Shown piece after piece: positions 48,061 to 59,770 of a DNA stretch of 64,000 nt. The notes under the pieces were generated by a model. That model was not told where the DNA came from. It made no database searches and saw only the letters and a list, made by a program, of their open reading frames with translations. The stretch is from Boswellia sacra (taxonomy: Eukaryota; Streptophyta; Magnoliopsida; Sapindales; Burseraceae). The stretch's first letter is position 1. Each line of letters begins with the position of its first letter. A program made the translations under genes and the position numbers. Where the stretch lies: the NCBI GenBank assembly GCA_013180625.2, contig SNVD02001362.1, forward strand, positions 1,119,501 to 1,183,500, given 5' to 3'.

Positions 48061-48920
48061 ACACTGTGTTTAGTTATGTTATTTATATCTGTAGCATCAT
48101 TAGTCAGTTTTTCAATTTAAGCATGATTGAGCTGCTTTGATTATTTAAATTTGTTGGTAGTTCAATGTCAAAACCAGAGAGGGCTACCAGGTATGATGTG
48201 TGAAGCTAGCCTTAGAGAGTAGCTTCAATGTATTTGGGAAATATGTTGAGGCAACCCACTCTAATGGGAGAGGGCTACCTCATTTCATGTGTGAAAGCTA
48301 CTGGTTTTATAGCAATAATTCTTGTTAAGATTAATATTTGTGTGTGTAAAAAGCATGCTCATGTTGGCCACTCAACAAAATTGTATATTATGATGATAAA
48401 GATTGATGTTAATATGAGTTTAATTAGCTCTGATGCATGCTTGGTTTTAAAATGACTTTATGAAGCTCAAATATTTCAATTATATAAAGTTTAATTGTTT
48501 TCAATTATGTGCAGTATAACTTTTGACCAATGCTTCATGTCTAACTCTGTTTTATTTTCTTATGTGTTGATGTGTCAATAAGGTGAGCAAGGTCGTTTTG
48601 AGGGAAAGACTTTTTAGTGGCGGGAAATTTTGGTGATTTTATAAGATTCAAATTGTCTTATTTAATGAAGATTTTCAAAAATTATTTTGGAAATCATCAT
48701 AATTAATGGACATACATAGATTTTCTCTTTGATGGAATTTAATCCTTTTGGAAACAAATTTCATTCAAATTTAAATTCCTAACATCTGGATTGGATTGGG
48801 ATTTTGTGCTAGTTATATCACACTTGGATATTACTTCTTGATTATATAAATTCCATATTTTTTTCTCTCTTCATTAATCCTAACTCGCAGCAAAGCTTCT
48901 TTCTTTTCTCTCCAACCACC
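48061..48920 (+). other. Spacer after pol in SIRE-like element
   Basis: No domain recognised. AGGGCTACC motifs recur near 48180 and 48268 (local duplication). Confidence 0.45.
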
Positions 48921-50580
48921 ATGGCCAAACACAAAGCTATAACACCATCTTCTTCAACTTAACCCGAACCACTGGCTCTTCTTCATCATCTGACTCTTTG
49001 ACTAAAGAGGAAACAAGCCGGCAATAGTAGCAGGTTAAGCAAAAACAACATGCTGACCCAGAAATCGAACTAGAGCAGTCGCCTTTGACAGAACCAGAGC
49101 AATCATCCACTGGGGAACCAGATTCGACTTCGACTCCACCAGTTGCAGTTGACCCAGTGATGAGTGAGGATGACGATGTCACGCTTGGTGAGGTGCATGA
49201 TCGTGTCAATCCTAGAAGCCACAAGTTCTTGAAGTGAGAGAATGAAAAAAGATTTAGGTGATACACTTCAAAGAGAAAGATTCATGTGGAGAGGCCTGTT
49301 ACAATTGATGATTTTGATGACTATCAACTGAGAGAGGTGCTTGAGTCAAGACACTGGATAACAACGATAACCAATCGCACTCCTCCTATTAAAACTCTTG
49401 TTCAAAAATTCTATGCCAATATTTTGCCATGCATTGATGATCCTAGGAGTTATTACTATTATAAGGTTTTTGTGGCGGAAAGTTGCTCAGATTTTCTCTG
49501 AATGTCATAAACCAGTTTTATGAAATTCCTATTGGTATTTGGCATACTGTTGGTGATGAATTGAATATGAGTGCAGTCACATATGAGCTAACTATGAGTG
49601 GAAAGGTTCATTGGGATCCACATGATGGCATCGATAAAAAACATTTGATTTTGAAATATCGTTTGTTGCATAAAATCACTCGATTCGCATAAAATCACTC
49701 GATTCAATTGGTTTCCATCCACATGCCAAAATAAAGTTAGAGAGGATAGAGCCAAGTTTCTTTACTATCTTGGAACAAATCATCCAATTAATCATGGATT
49801 GTGGATGTATAACGACATTGTTCATATTACAACTTATCAATCTCATCAAAAACTCTTGGTTTTGCCTTGTTTGATTCATGCATTATTGATGCAAAATAAG
49901 ATTGCATCGAAAGATGATGAGATTACTGAAGAAATTCTGCCAACCATCAAGAAAGGTTTCATGAAAAAGATTAAAAATGTTCCTGAGGGGGAGGAAATAC
50001 CTTAGAGACAGCTCAGACAGAGGAGAAATCCCAGACCATATCAGATGGCATCTATCACATAACAGCTCACTCTAATCACTTCTTCTTTAGCTGATCTTGT
50101 GTAGGAAAATCAAGCTATCAAGGCCAAGCTACAAAGTCCTGAAAAAGAAGCTTGAGAGCAGATCCAGTGGTGAAACATCAATGAAGAAAAGGAAGAGGAA
50201 AGACAAGAAGAGGAGTAAAAAGCAATCAAAATTAGTTACTGAAGAGTCTTCTTCAAAGTCAGTAGCTAAATCTCCTAAACCACCAAAACCTGCATCAACT
50301 CTTGTTACATCTCCACCCCATGTCACACTACTAAAACCTTGGTGGACATTTCCCAGAAGACTGAAATCACAGTAGAGAGACAAGCTAGAGAGATTTGTGA
50401 GACAGTTGCTGCTATTACTACTTCCACTGAAACTAGTGCTCAACAAGCTAGCCCATCAACTCCTGCTGATACTTCACCTAAACCAACACTTAAGTGCTAC
50501 AAGACTACTGCTAAAAAAACTATATCGCGCTCCTCAAAGTTGCCTGTGCGTAAGTCTACCAGACTTAACTAAATTTTAAC
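48921..50580 (+). pseudogene. Extra ORF region after pol (transposon-protein domain)
   Basis: A second gene-like region starts with MAKHKAITPSSS at 48921 and is broken by stops and frameshifts. 49286-49501 and 49483-49692 encode LVQKFYANILPCIDDPR and FYEIPIGIWHTVGDELNMSA. These fit the central domain of plant retroelement proteins often labelled putative plant transposon protein and sometimes called envelope-like in SIRE elements. 50097-50575 is basic and Ser/Pro/Thr-rich (KKRKRKDKKRSKKQSK; SPKPPKPAST). No signal peptide or clear membrane segment, so an envelope role is not supported here. Confidence 0.65.
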
Positions 50581-51173
50581 TTAACTAAACATTTTCTTTA
50601 TCTTTTTGTGTTTTGGAACTTTATTCTTTGGCACTTTTTAAGAAAACAAGGGGGAGTAGATTAGATGAATTTTATGTTTATGTTTGTGCTTACGATTTAA
50701 TGTGCTTAGGATTTATGACTTTAATTTTTTTTGCTTAAACTTACAGGAGACGGATTTGAGGTTGAACTACTATGCTATGCAGTTCATGATTATGATGTTT
50801 TGCAGGTTTAATGTTTGATTAAGGGGTAGTGATAGTTCATGTTTGATTTGTGATGTTTTGCATGATTCATTGTGACCTTGATTGATTGATTTTACAGTTG
50901 CATATTATGTTGATTTTATGTTTAATTTGAGTTTGTTACAGACCAGTTTGGATAGCACAAGCTTTTGATATTCCGTATCTGATATTTGTTTCTGTGCAGG
51001 TACTAGACTATTCAGTTATGTTATTTCAGTCATGTCTACTATAACTAAAAGTTGGTTATTCTTGTTTTTGTGAATTTTTGACTAAGTATTTATATTCTAT
51101 TTTAGTTGTCTTATACTTAACTGTGCATGATTTTGTTCACGGAAACACATGAATGTTTTTCATTACAAGATGC
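50581..51173 (+). other. 3' untranslated region of SIRE-like element
   Basis: T- and G-rich sequence with no ORF of note between the extra ORF and the polypurine tract. Confidence 0.55.
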
Positions 51174-51186
51174 CAAAGGGGGAGAT
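51174..51186 (+). other. Polypurine tract of SIRE-like element
   Basis: CAAAGGGGGAGAT directly before the 3' LTR. Confidence 0.88.
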
Positions 51187-52083
51187 TGTTAGTGCCAATG
51201 TGACACTTGGCATGCATGTGTAATGCATAATTTATTTTTGTCATCTTGTGATTAAACATTGATTTGAATATTTTATATTGGGAGAATTTTTAATTAGAAT
51301 AGGATAACTTGTTTTAGTATTCTAGTTGAATAGGAAGTTTAATATTGACCATTTCTTATTAGATTAGGATATTCTTTCTAGTGTTCTAGTTTAATTAGGA
51401 TTATGTCTTTTTACTTCCTATATTGTTTGATATTTATCTAATAATCCTATTTAAGTTTTGCAGGACTTTGACGATGATTAGGATTGTTGATTACATGAAT
51501 AATATAGCTGTTCACGCAGACTATATAAAGGTGAAGCACTCAAGGCTTCAAGATGGGCAAGAATTGGTGTTTTATGCAGAAAACGTTGAGAGCACTTGAG
51601 TGTCTTTGATTATCATGATCTTCATTATAAAATATTTATGATTGGGTTTGTTTCGACTATCCATGACTCATGTGCGCAGGGTATCTGCATAGATCTTATT
51701 TGTGAGAGTTATTGAGTTATGTAAGCTTAAGAAAGTTGAGTGATTACATGATTCCGTAACAGTTGTCGTGGTTAAGTCTGACTAAACCGTTATCGTTAAG
51801 TTTGACGTGTCTGTGAGGAGCAATCAAAAGAGTGTGTGAAGGACTTTGGCTGTGATCAAGGGTGATTAAATTTATATAGATTAGGTTAGTGAGTGAACAA
51901 GCGGCTACTACTATAAAAAGTCCTAAGTCGAGTGTAAACACATACATCATAATAAATTGTAACTCTTGTTGTCTATGAAAGTAGGCTGGTTGATAGCCAA
52001 ACCACGTAAAATTCTCTATTCCGTTATTCTTAACTGTTTCAGTTATATCTGTTATAACTAACCATACACTGCGAAAACTATCA
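51187..52083 (+). repeat. 3' LTR of SIRE-like element
   Basis: 897 bp, begins TGTTAGTGCC and ends ACTATCA. Partner of 42244-43130. Confidence 0.9.
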
Positions 52084-52440
52084 AGGAAAAACTGAAACAT
52101 GAATATGTTTTTTTAATTTAAAAAAAACCTTAATTGAACATTAATAGTTAGTAGATTATAGTGATGAGTAATGAGTATTAATTGATGTTATTTTGTTAGA
52201 TTAATACTTAAAAATTAGAATTAAAAAATAATAAAAAAATATTCCGAAAAATCACCCGTGCGCTGCTAATTACTATGCTCGACTCCTAGCCCAACAAATT
52301 TATAGGGTATGGTCTGCTCAAAACAGTGGCCATCTCCCCCACGTTGACTCATCCGACGTCCAAGCAGGTCAAAGATTGCGAGTTGCCCTAATGGCTATGA
52401 GATGTCAGACCCATGCACCTTCCTGCCCATAAATGAGACA
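52084..52440. repeat. Dispersed flank repeat, copy 3
   Basis: 52084-52140 continues the match to 61790-61845. 52130-52440 matches 34033-34236 and, in part, 27740-27850. This is the longest of the three copies and leads directly into the ORF at 52546. Confidence 0.78.
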
Positions 52441-52545
52441 CCAGAAGATAATTAGATCTCTCATAGACCTCTCAGTATTTTTAATTAACAAGTTGAATCC
52501 TCTTGTCAGATTCTTCATCTCCTTCGCTATATTAAATAATCAGCA

Positions 52546-52758
52546 ATGCATTCCAACAATAATATACAATTTACTGAAATTTTGACAATGTCTAACAAGG
52601 AACCACAAATGAGTGAAACAAGTGAAGGAAGCATGAGTGTCTCCGTCTCTGATCCTGCCACCAACTTCATGAGTACCGTCCACCAAGCCGGAGAAACCAG
52701 TGGCTGCCACGACGTTATTCTTGACCATGAGCTCCAGTCATTCATAATTAATATCCAT
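52546..52758 (+). pseudogene. Possible first exon of an unknown gene
   Basis: 71 codons, acidic and Ser/Thr-rich (MSETSEGSMSVSVSDPATN), stop TAG at about 52759, then an in-frame continuation NDPEPTFPRAPPPPP across the CCT repeat. It may be a decayed 5' exon of a DUF247-cluster gene, since the sequence just upstream is shared within the cluster, but no DUF247 motif is present. Unidentified. Confidence 0.35.
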
Positions 52759-52789
52759 TAGAACGACCCTGAGCCCACTTTTCCTCGAG

Positions 52790-52816
52790 CTCCTCCTCCT
52801 CCTCCTCCTCCTCCTC
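52790..52816. repeat. CCT trinucleotide repeat
   Basis: (CCT)9-like tract that would encode polyproline in the plus frame or polyglutamate on the minus strand. Confidence 0.9.
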
Positions 52817-52959
52817 CACGACGATTACACCATTTTCCTCCAGCTCGTCCTGCTCCTCCTCTTCCTCCACAACGATTACACTAGACTCAGCGGCCCCATA
52901 GAGTGAAAGAGGTAAATATAAGACATTTAAGATGTTAATAGTTTTTGGTAGCATCATTG

Positions 52960-53784
52960 AAATGCGATCAAATTATACGTTGAATTTGTACGTATTTTAT
53001 TAAGGGTTAAAATCAATCCGAGATTATGTATTGTTATATCAATAAAACACCTTAGGTTTCATTAAATAATCAGACAAAAGAAGGGTATAAAAATGATATA
53101 TATGTGTGTGTGTGCGTGTCTTTGGCAATGAACAAATATGAAGTTAGTGTAGATGACGATCTTTTTTTATTATTTTAATGCTAGAGCCTCTTTAGATTAT
53201 GGAGATTGTATTTGTTTAATTAGTTCGACTGTAATTATTATAAAATATTGATTGAGTAGGAATCTTTTGAGGATTGTAATTTTCTTATTATATTAGATTT
53301 GATAAAGAATGCCGTGTGTTATTATACATATCTTAAAATTAGTGACACGAATCAATTGATGATTGTACTTTTCTCATTATACTAGACTCAATTAAGGATG
53401 CATTCTGTCGTAATAAATTTCTTAGAATTAGTGATCTTAATCTTCTTGTAATAGTAGAATGATTAGGAATAATTGTTTACTCAAATATAAGGATAAGAGT
53501 TAAACTAGTTTCCATAATAAACTATTAGAATTTTTTATATAATTTTTAATTAAAATATTAAGTCCATAAAAGTTTTTACTAATTTTATATCAGGTTTGTG
53601 TCAGTTTTCGTTAAAGGAGACTAAAGTAGGGCATTTACTGTTATTTTTGGAATCACAAGTGGTTCAGCACTGTCACCAACTCTTGGGGGTTTTATAGGCA
53701 GTATTAAATATTAATTAGGTAATGTTTAGGACTCGTTCTGTATTTTTATTATTCTTTAAAATCAGTTTATTTCATATTCTGATT
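52960..53784. other. Unassigned AT-rich sequence
   Basis: A local repeat (GAATC..TTGAGGATTGTA..TTTCT.ATTATA.TAGA) occurs at about 53260-53300 and 53350-53390. No gene recognised. Confidence 0.5.
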
Positions 53785-55260
53785 ACAAGTTACAACGATA
53801 TATAATATCAGTAATACCTTTAATCTCAAAATAATTTTAAATAAATTATGATCAATTAGTGTTGCCGGTGGTGGAAGGCATGCAGCTCCAAAATTATAGG
53901 TGTATTTATTTAAATTTTTTTGGGCTTTTACACCAAAATTATTAGTTGAATCTCTATTTTCAATGTTTTAACTAGAATTCTTCCAAAAAAAATTTTAATT
54001 AGTTACTACATTTCCTTTTAATGATCATTTTAAAAAATATTATATGACATATAAAGAATGTTTTTATTTATTATATATGTATATAGCAATACTTGGACAA
54101 TTAAGTTAGTAGATGTCTACATACTTTTTGTTTTTAAATAAAGGAACGTCCCAATTACGAGTTAACATAAATCACTCATTTACATTAAAAACTAAGTTCA
54201 AAATTATTTCATAATTTAGCAGAAGTTAAAAGTATATTCTGCTTACGCATTCTTTATGGTTAATTGAAAAACTTATTTTTATTTTAGAAATCAAATTTCT
54301 TTTCCCTAATTTTTTTTTTCAATATTAGAATGTGTCGTGACTTAATAAGTTAACTCTTGGTTTATATACTAATACTTGGAACTTCCATTGCAGTTAATGG
54401 GCAGAGTGCCGTCATTTTGGAAGGACACATTCGAAACAAATAATGGCAATCACAACCTATAAAGAAGAGAGAGAATTCAGCGGATAAACATGTAAATTCA
54501 CAACCATAAAGTCACTAACGGTTGATCATGTTGGATTAAACTAGTAATACGTTAAATGAGGTTATTTCATATCTATATTAGAAGATACACTACAAGTAAC
54601 AAATAATTAATTCTCAAAATAATTTTAAATAAATTTAACGCTAGTTAGTGTTGCGGCCGAGTGGTGGAACGGATGAGAACTCCAAAATGACAAGCTTTAT
54701 CTCTTTTAGCTGTGATAATTAGAACTCTTTCAAAAAAAATATTTAGGTAGTTATTATATATTATTTGGTACATATATATATATAATAACATAATAAAATG
54801 AATTTTCAATTTATTTATTACATATAGCAATACTTCTGCAAATGAATTCAGTAGATCACTGTATAATATTTATTTCATGAAAGGATTGCTCCAATTGTGA
54901 GTTAATATGACTAAGCCGATTTACATTCAAATATAAGTTAAAAAGTTATTCATAATTAAGCAGAAGTTAAAATTTTATTCTGCTTGATGTGGTTTTTATG
55001 GTTAATCAAAAGATTTTTTTTCATTTTAGAAATCAAATTTCTTTCTCATATATATCTTTTTCGTTTGAATATTAGAATAGTTCATGGAAACTTGATGAGT
55101 AAACCTTCGACCGTCGTTTATATATCATTAATATTTATTGCTAATTGACTTTGATTTTTCATCTCAGTGCTCGTCCATGCCGCCATCATGGCTGAAGGAA
55201 ACGTTTTCCACACAGGCAGGCAACGACCAAGCTATAAAGAAGAGAGAGAATTCAACGAAT
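53785..55260. repeat. Tandem duplication including the DUF247 start exon
   Basis: Unit 1 (about 53785-54500) and unit 2 (about 54588-55260) share the order CTCAAAATAATTTTAAATAA, a GTGTTGC.G..GTGGTGGAA block, CAGAAGTTAAAA.T.TATTCTGC, GAAATCAAATTTCTTT and the start of the DUF247 reading frame (AAGAAGAGAGAGAATTCA). Unit 1 holds only a broken copy of that start. Strongly diverged. Confidence 0.75.
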
Positions 55261-55726
55261 GGAATCCAAGTGGTGGAAGTGAATTCTAGTGTGAGCAGCA
55301 TTTTGGAGGAAAAATTCAAATCCTTGGATGATGCCTTAGTCGTGGATGTATGTCAACCAAAGATACAAAGGGTTCCATCTATCTTGAAAGGTAGTTCTGA
55401 GAAGTATAAATACTACAAACCAAGGATGGTATCAATCGGACCTTACCATCATATAGAAAGCGGAAAATTGACAGAGGCAGAAAACTTGAAGCTTAAATTA
55501 GCTGCGCTATTTGTCCAAGAGTATGGTTTGCAAAGAGATGTTGCGTATTCCAAAATTGAAAGAGAAATCCAGGATTTGAGGAACTGCTACCATCCATATT
55601 TGGAAATAGAGAGGTTTGATGATGATGAACTTACATGGATTTTTTTTGTCGATGAATGTGCGATACTTCAATATATACATTGTGCTGTGCATAAAAATAC
55701 CAAGAGAATCTTAGAGTTGAAGGTAA

Positions 55727-56240
55727 TGTTGAGCTTTGTGGCTCATATGCACAAAATGAAAGATCTCACATTGCTTAAATAGCAAAGCTTGGGACTTTTG
55801 TAGGCTTATAAAAGAAGCCTTTTGGGAAATGAATAAGTGTTCCAATTGAAATATCATTCACCCCCCCATAATTGTAAGGTCTCACATATAAGACCTCATT
55901 GTTTAAGGGCCTTTCATTAAGGACCTTAAAAGTTTGTAATATTTGTTTTTTTTCCCTTTTGATTTTTGGGTATTTGTAGTATTGCCCAATTGTTTGGGTA
56001 ATTACAGTTTGGCCCAACTATTTGGGTAATTGTAGTTTGGTCCAATAGTTGTGGTATTTGTATTGTGACCCAAAAGTTTGTAATTCTCTTTGAAGATAGT
56101 GGAAAGTTTCTTCAGCGGCGCCCGAGGACGTAGGTACTAATACCGAACCTCGTTAAATCCTGGTGTGTTTTCTATTTCTGCATAGTTGTGGTTGTGCATT
56201 TGGTTGTTCTGTTGGTTGTTGCTTCCGCTTGTGCATAACA
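55727..56240 (+). repeat. 5' LTR of C3
   Basis: 514 bp, TGTTGAGC..GCATAACA. TATAAAA at about 55806 is a likely promoter element. Lacks 52 bp present in the 3' LTR, with GCA at both edges of the gap. Confidence 0.95.
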
Positions 56241-56242
56241 AT

Positions 56243-56257
56243 TGGTATCAGAGCCGA
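56243..56257 (+). other. Primer binding site of C3
   Basis: TGGTATCAGAGCCGA, exact initiator tRNA-Met type, 2 bases after the LTR. Confidence 0.95.
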
Positions 56258-56405
56258 AGGTTTTGGGTAGTTAGTGGCTATTTCATTGAAGCACTTACTA
56301 CTGTTCTGGGCTGTTGATTTTGGATTGCTAGTTATTGAATATAATAGTTTGTTGGAGCTTGGTTATTGGTGATTTGTGTATCGAGCTTATTTGTGAGAGG
56401 TAGTT

Positions 56406-57397
56406 ATGACATCATCGTCAACTGTACCTGAGAAGACAGTGACTGTGACAAATGCATGAAAAATTTGATGGCCGAAATAATTTCGGCATGGCAGAGTGAG
56501 GTGTTGAACGGGTTGTATCAGCAGGATTTGGATATTGTTCTAGAAGAAACAAAACCAGAAGATATCAGTGCAAGAGATTGGGACAGACTTAATATAAAAG
56601 CTTGTGGGTTGATTCGCTCTTGCTTGTGTAGAGAACAAAAATATCCGTTCACTAAGGAGACATCTACAAACAAATTGTGGAAGGCGCTGGAAAACAAATA
56701 TATGAAGAAAAGTAATGAGAATCGGCTGTATCTATTGAAGAGATTGTTTCGTCTCCAGTTGAAACCAGGTACGAGCATCAGTTCTCACATTGATGAGTTT
56801 AATAAGTTAATTGCTGATTTGTTAAACTTAGATGAAACCTTCAAAGATGAAATTAAGGCTATGCTATTGATTGGCTCACTTCCGGATAAATTAGATCATT
56901 TGTGCATTACTCTTATCCATGGGAAAGATAAACTGTCTTTTGAAGAAGTCTGTTCTGCTTTGTTGAATTATGAAATTCGTAAGAAAGATCAAAGGGAACA
57001 TAGGGATGAGTCAGTAGATGCATTGACAGTGAGAGGGCGTAGTCATAGTAGGAAACCAGGAAAAAGGGAAAAATCTTGGTCGAGGGGTAGATTAGGAAAA
57101 GATGAGTGTGCCTTTTGTCGTGAGAAAGGGCATTGGAAGAAAGATTGTCCTAAGTTGAAAAAGAAAGATAAGGGCAAGACTGTTTCTGATGCATGTGTTG
57201 TTGAGCGTGAGGATGATAGTGATTCAGATATATGTCTAGTTGGTCATCCATCCACTTCTGTTTCTGATGAGTGGATTATGGATTCGGGTTGTACTTATCA
57301 TATGTGTCCACATCGGATTGGTTCTTTCAGTTTGAAGAGCTTGATTGTGGAGTTGTGTATATGGGCAATGATGATATTTGCCATACTGCTGGGATAA
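56406..57397 (+). pseudogene. TNT1-like gag and protease start of C3
   Basis: The ATG at 56406 (MTSSSTVPEKTVTVTNA) is the expected gag start but hits a stop at once. The frame 56456-57397 carries the rest: gag UBN2 domain (NKLWKALENKYMKKSNENRL; SLPDKLDHLCITLIHGKDKL), zinc knuckle CAFCREKGHWKKDC at about residue 220, and the protease loop WIMDSGCTYHMCPH. Two small deletions near 56450 and 56492 explain the early shift (a conserved tryptophan before QSEVLNGL is lost). Ends with a further frameshift near 57330. Confidence 0.9.
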
Positions 57398-59088
57398 GTT
57401 CGATCCGGTTGAGGAATCATGATGGACTGACTAGAGTTCTGACAGATGTTCGGTATGTACCGAAGTTGAAGAAGAATCTCATCTCTTTGGGAGCCTTAGA
57501 ATCTAAAGGCTGTGGTATATCTATTCGAGATGGTATTCTGAAGGTCACTTCAGGCGCTTTTGTGGTATTGAAAGGCACTAGGAGGAACAACTTGTATTAC
57601 TATAATGGTAGTACAGTTATTGGATCAGCTGCTATGGTTTCTGATAATGATACAGATTCAGAGATCACGAGACTATGACATATGCGTTTGGGACATGTAG
57701 GTGAGAAAGCCTTATTCAGTTTGGTAAAACGAGGCTTATTGAAAGGTGCAAAGACCTTCAAGCTGGATTTTTGTGAGCATTGTGTTCCGGAAAAGCAGAA
57801 GAGAGTGAAATTTGGCACCGCTATTCATAATACCAAGAGTATTCTTGATTATGTTCACTCAGATGTGTGGGGACCTACCAAAACAGCATCGATGGGAGGT
57901 AGGCACTACTTTGTTACTTTTGTTGATGACTTTTCCAGAAGAACTTAGGTGTACTGTTTGAAATCAAAAGATGATGTACTTAGTGCTTGCCTTAAATGGA
58001 AAAAGATGATTGAGACACAAACTGGCAAGAAGATCAAGCATCTCAGGACAGATAATGGTGGTGAGTATTGCAGTGATCAGTTTTTGAAATTGTGTCAAGA
58101 TGAAAGTATTGTACGTCATTTTACTGTTAGAGGTACACCGCAGCAGAATGGGGTGGCAGAACGCATGAACCGGACATTGCTGGAGAAAGTTCGGTGTATG
58201 TTGTCCAATGCTGGGTTGGGCAAAGAGTTTTGGGTTGAGGCTGTGACTTATGCGTGTCATCTCATTAATCGTCTACCTTCAGCTGCTATTGGTGATAGAA
58301 CTCCATTGGAGGTATGGTCTGGCAAACCTGTTTCTGATTATGATTCTTTACATGTTTTTGGTTCACCTGCATATTATCATGTGAAAGAATCTAAGCTGGA
58401 TCCTAGAGCCAAGAAAGCGATTTTCTTGGGATTTGCTTCAGGAGTGAAAGGATATCGTCTAGGGTGTCCTAGTTCGAGGAAGATTGTATCCAGCAGAGAT
58501 GTGACATTTGATGAGTCTTCAATGTTGAAGAAATCAGAAAATCAGACAAAGGTGAATGGTACTCCACAGCAGGTGGAGCATACTCAGCAGCAGGTGGAGT
58601 TTGAAACAACGACATTGAACCCAGTTAGATCTGTTGAGACAGATGTTGATACTCCTGTGACAGAGGAGGATTTGGAAGATGATGGTGAGGGTTCTATTCA
58701 GGAACCCCAACAGCAACAAGAATCTATTGCAGTTAATAGGCCAAGACGTGAGATTCGCACACCTGTTCGATTTGCTGATATGGTGGCCTATGCACTTCCA
58801 ATTGTAGATGCTGATGTTCCTTCCACTTATAGAGAGGTAGTCAGATGTTCTGAAGTTGATGAGTGGAAGACAGCTATGAGCGAAGAGATGCAGTCTCTTC
58901 AGAAGAATGAAACTTGGGAGCTAGCTCAACTACCAAAGGGTAAAAAGGTAATTGGATGCAAATGGGTATATGCAAGGAAAGATGGATTTCCTGACAAGAA
59001 TGACGTCCGCTACAAGGTAAGATTGGTAGCTAAAGGCTACGTCAGAGGGAAGGAATTGACTACAATGAGGTATTTTCTCCAGTTGTGA
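57330..59088 (+). pseudogene. C3 protease end, integrase and RT start
   Basis: 57330-57678: VRYVPKLKKNLISLGALESK. A TGA at 57676-57678 replaces the Trp of W.MRLGH. 57682-57948: zinc region (LGHVGEKAL, then FCEHCVPEKQKRVKF) and core start (SILDYVHSDVWGPT; FVTFVDDFSRR). A TAG at 57946-57948 replaces another Trp. 57949-59088: core IKHLRTDNGGEYCSD, GTPQQNGVAERMNR with the catalytic glutamate, C-terminal KAIFLGFASGVKGYRL, then RT start GCKWVYARKDGFPDK. A one-base loss near 59041 ends the frame. Confidence 0.92.
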
Positions 59089-59770
59089 AACATTCTTCCA
59101 TTAGAATTTTGTTGGCCTTGGTAGCTCAGATGAATATGGAACTAGTTCAACTTGATGTAAAAACTACATTTTTACATGGTGACTTGGAAGAGGAAATCTA
59201 TATGACTCAGCCAGAGGGATTTAAAGTTGCTGGTAAGAAAAATTTGGTATGCAAACTGAAAAGATCGCTTTATGGTTTGAAGCAATCTCCCAGACAGTGG
59301 TATAAGCGATTTGATCGATTTATGATGGGTCAGAGGTACACAAGAAGCAAATTTGATAACTGTGTGTATTTTCGGAGGCTCTATGATGGTTCTTTCATTT
59401 ATCTACTCTTGTATGTTGATGACATGTTGATAGCTTCGACAAATGTCGAAGAAATTGCAAAGTTGAAGACTCAGCTGAATCGAGAGTTTGAGATGAAAGA
59501 TTTGGGTGAAGCTAAGAAGATTCTTGGCATGGAGATTAGCAGAGATAGAGGGAGAAGTAAGATTTGTTTGACTCAGAAGCAGTATCTGAAGAAGGTATTA
59601 CAGCGGTTTGACATTACAGAGCAGTCTAAACCTATAAGTACCCCACTTGCTCCTCATATGAAGCTCAGTGCATCTTTATCTCCTAGTACAGATGAGGAAC
59701 GAGAGTACATGTCTCGAGTTCCGTATGCTAATGCAGTTGGTAGCCTAATGTATGCTATGGTGTGTACGAG
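59061..59770 (+). pseudogene. C3 reverse transcriptase
   Basis: Frame 59085-59801 contains the catalytic LLYVDDMLIAS, LVCKLKRSLYGLKQSPRQWY and VPYANAVGSLMYAMVCT. The last authentic codons are at about 59768-59770. Everything after is adapter sequence, so the apparent C-terminus (residues after VCT) is not biological. Confidence 0.93.

Larger units (their letters stand above)
42244..52083 (+). mobile_element. SIRE-like Ty1/copia retrotransposon
   Basis: 9.84 kb plus-strand element: LTRs 42244-43130 and 51187-52083, tRNA-Met primer site, gag with zinc knuckles, protease, integrase, RT, RNase H, then about 3 kb more before the polypurine tract, including an additional ORF region. Large size, ~0.9 kb LTRs and a post-pol ORF fit the SIRE/Maximus lineage. 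Flanking AAGAA (42239-42243) and AGGAA (52084-52088) are a 4/5 target duplication. Coding regions contain many stops, so it is inactive. Confidence 0.88.

Noticed and set aside
48921..50580. A viral-type envelope gene in the SIRE-like element.
   Set aside because: No signal peptide, furin-like site or membrane segment could be seen. The domain fits the plant transposon-protein family better.
52748..52957. Minus-strand ORF with long Glu runs.
   Set aside because: It is the reverse reading of the CCT repeat and its flank. Low complexity only.
54650..54685. GCGGCCGAGTGGTGGAAC looks like the D-arm / A box of a tRNA-Leu or tRNA-Ser gene.
   Set aside because: No acceptor stem, anticodon arm or GGTTCRANYCC B box follows. 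The copy at about 53870 is even less tRNA-like. At most a decayed SINE head.
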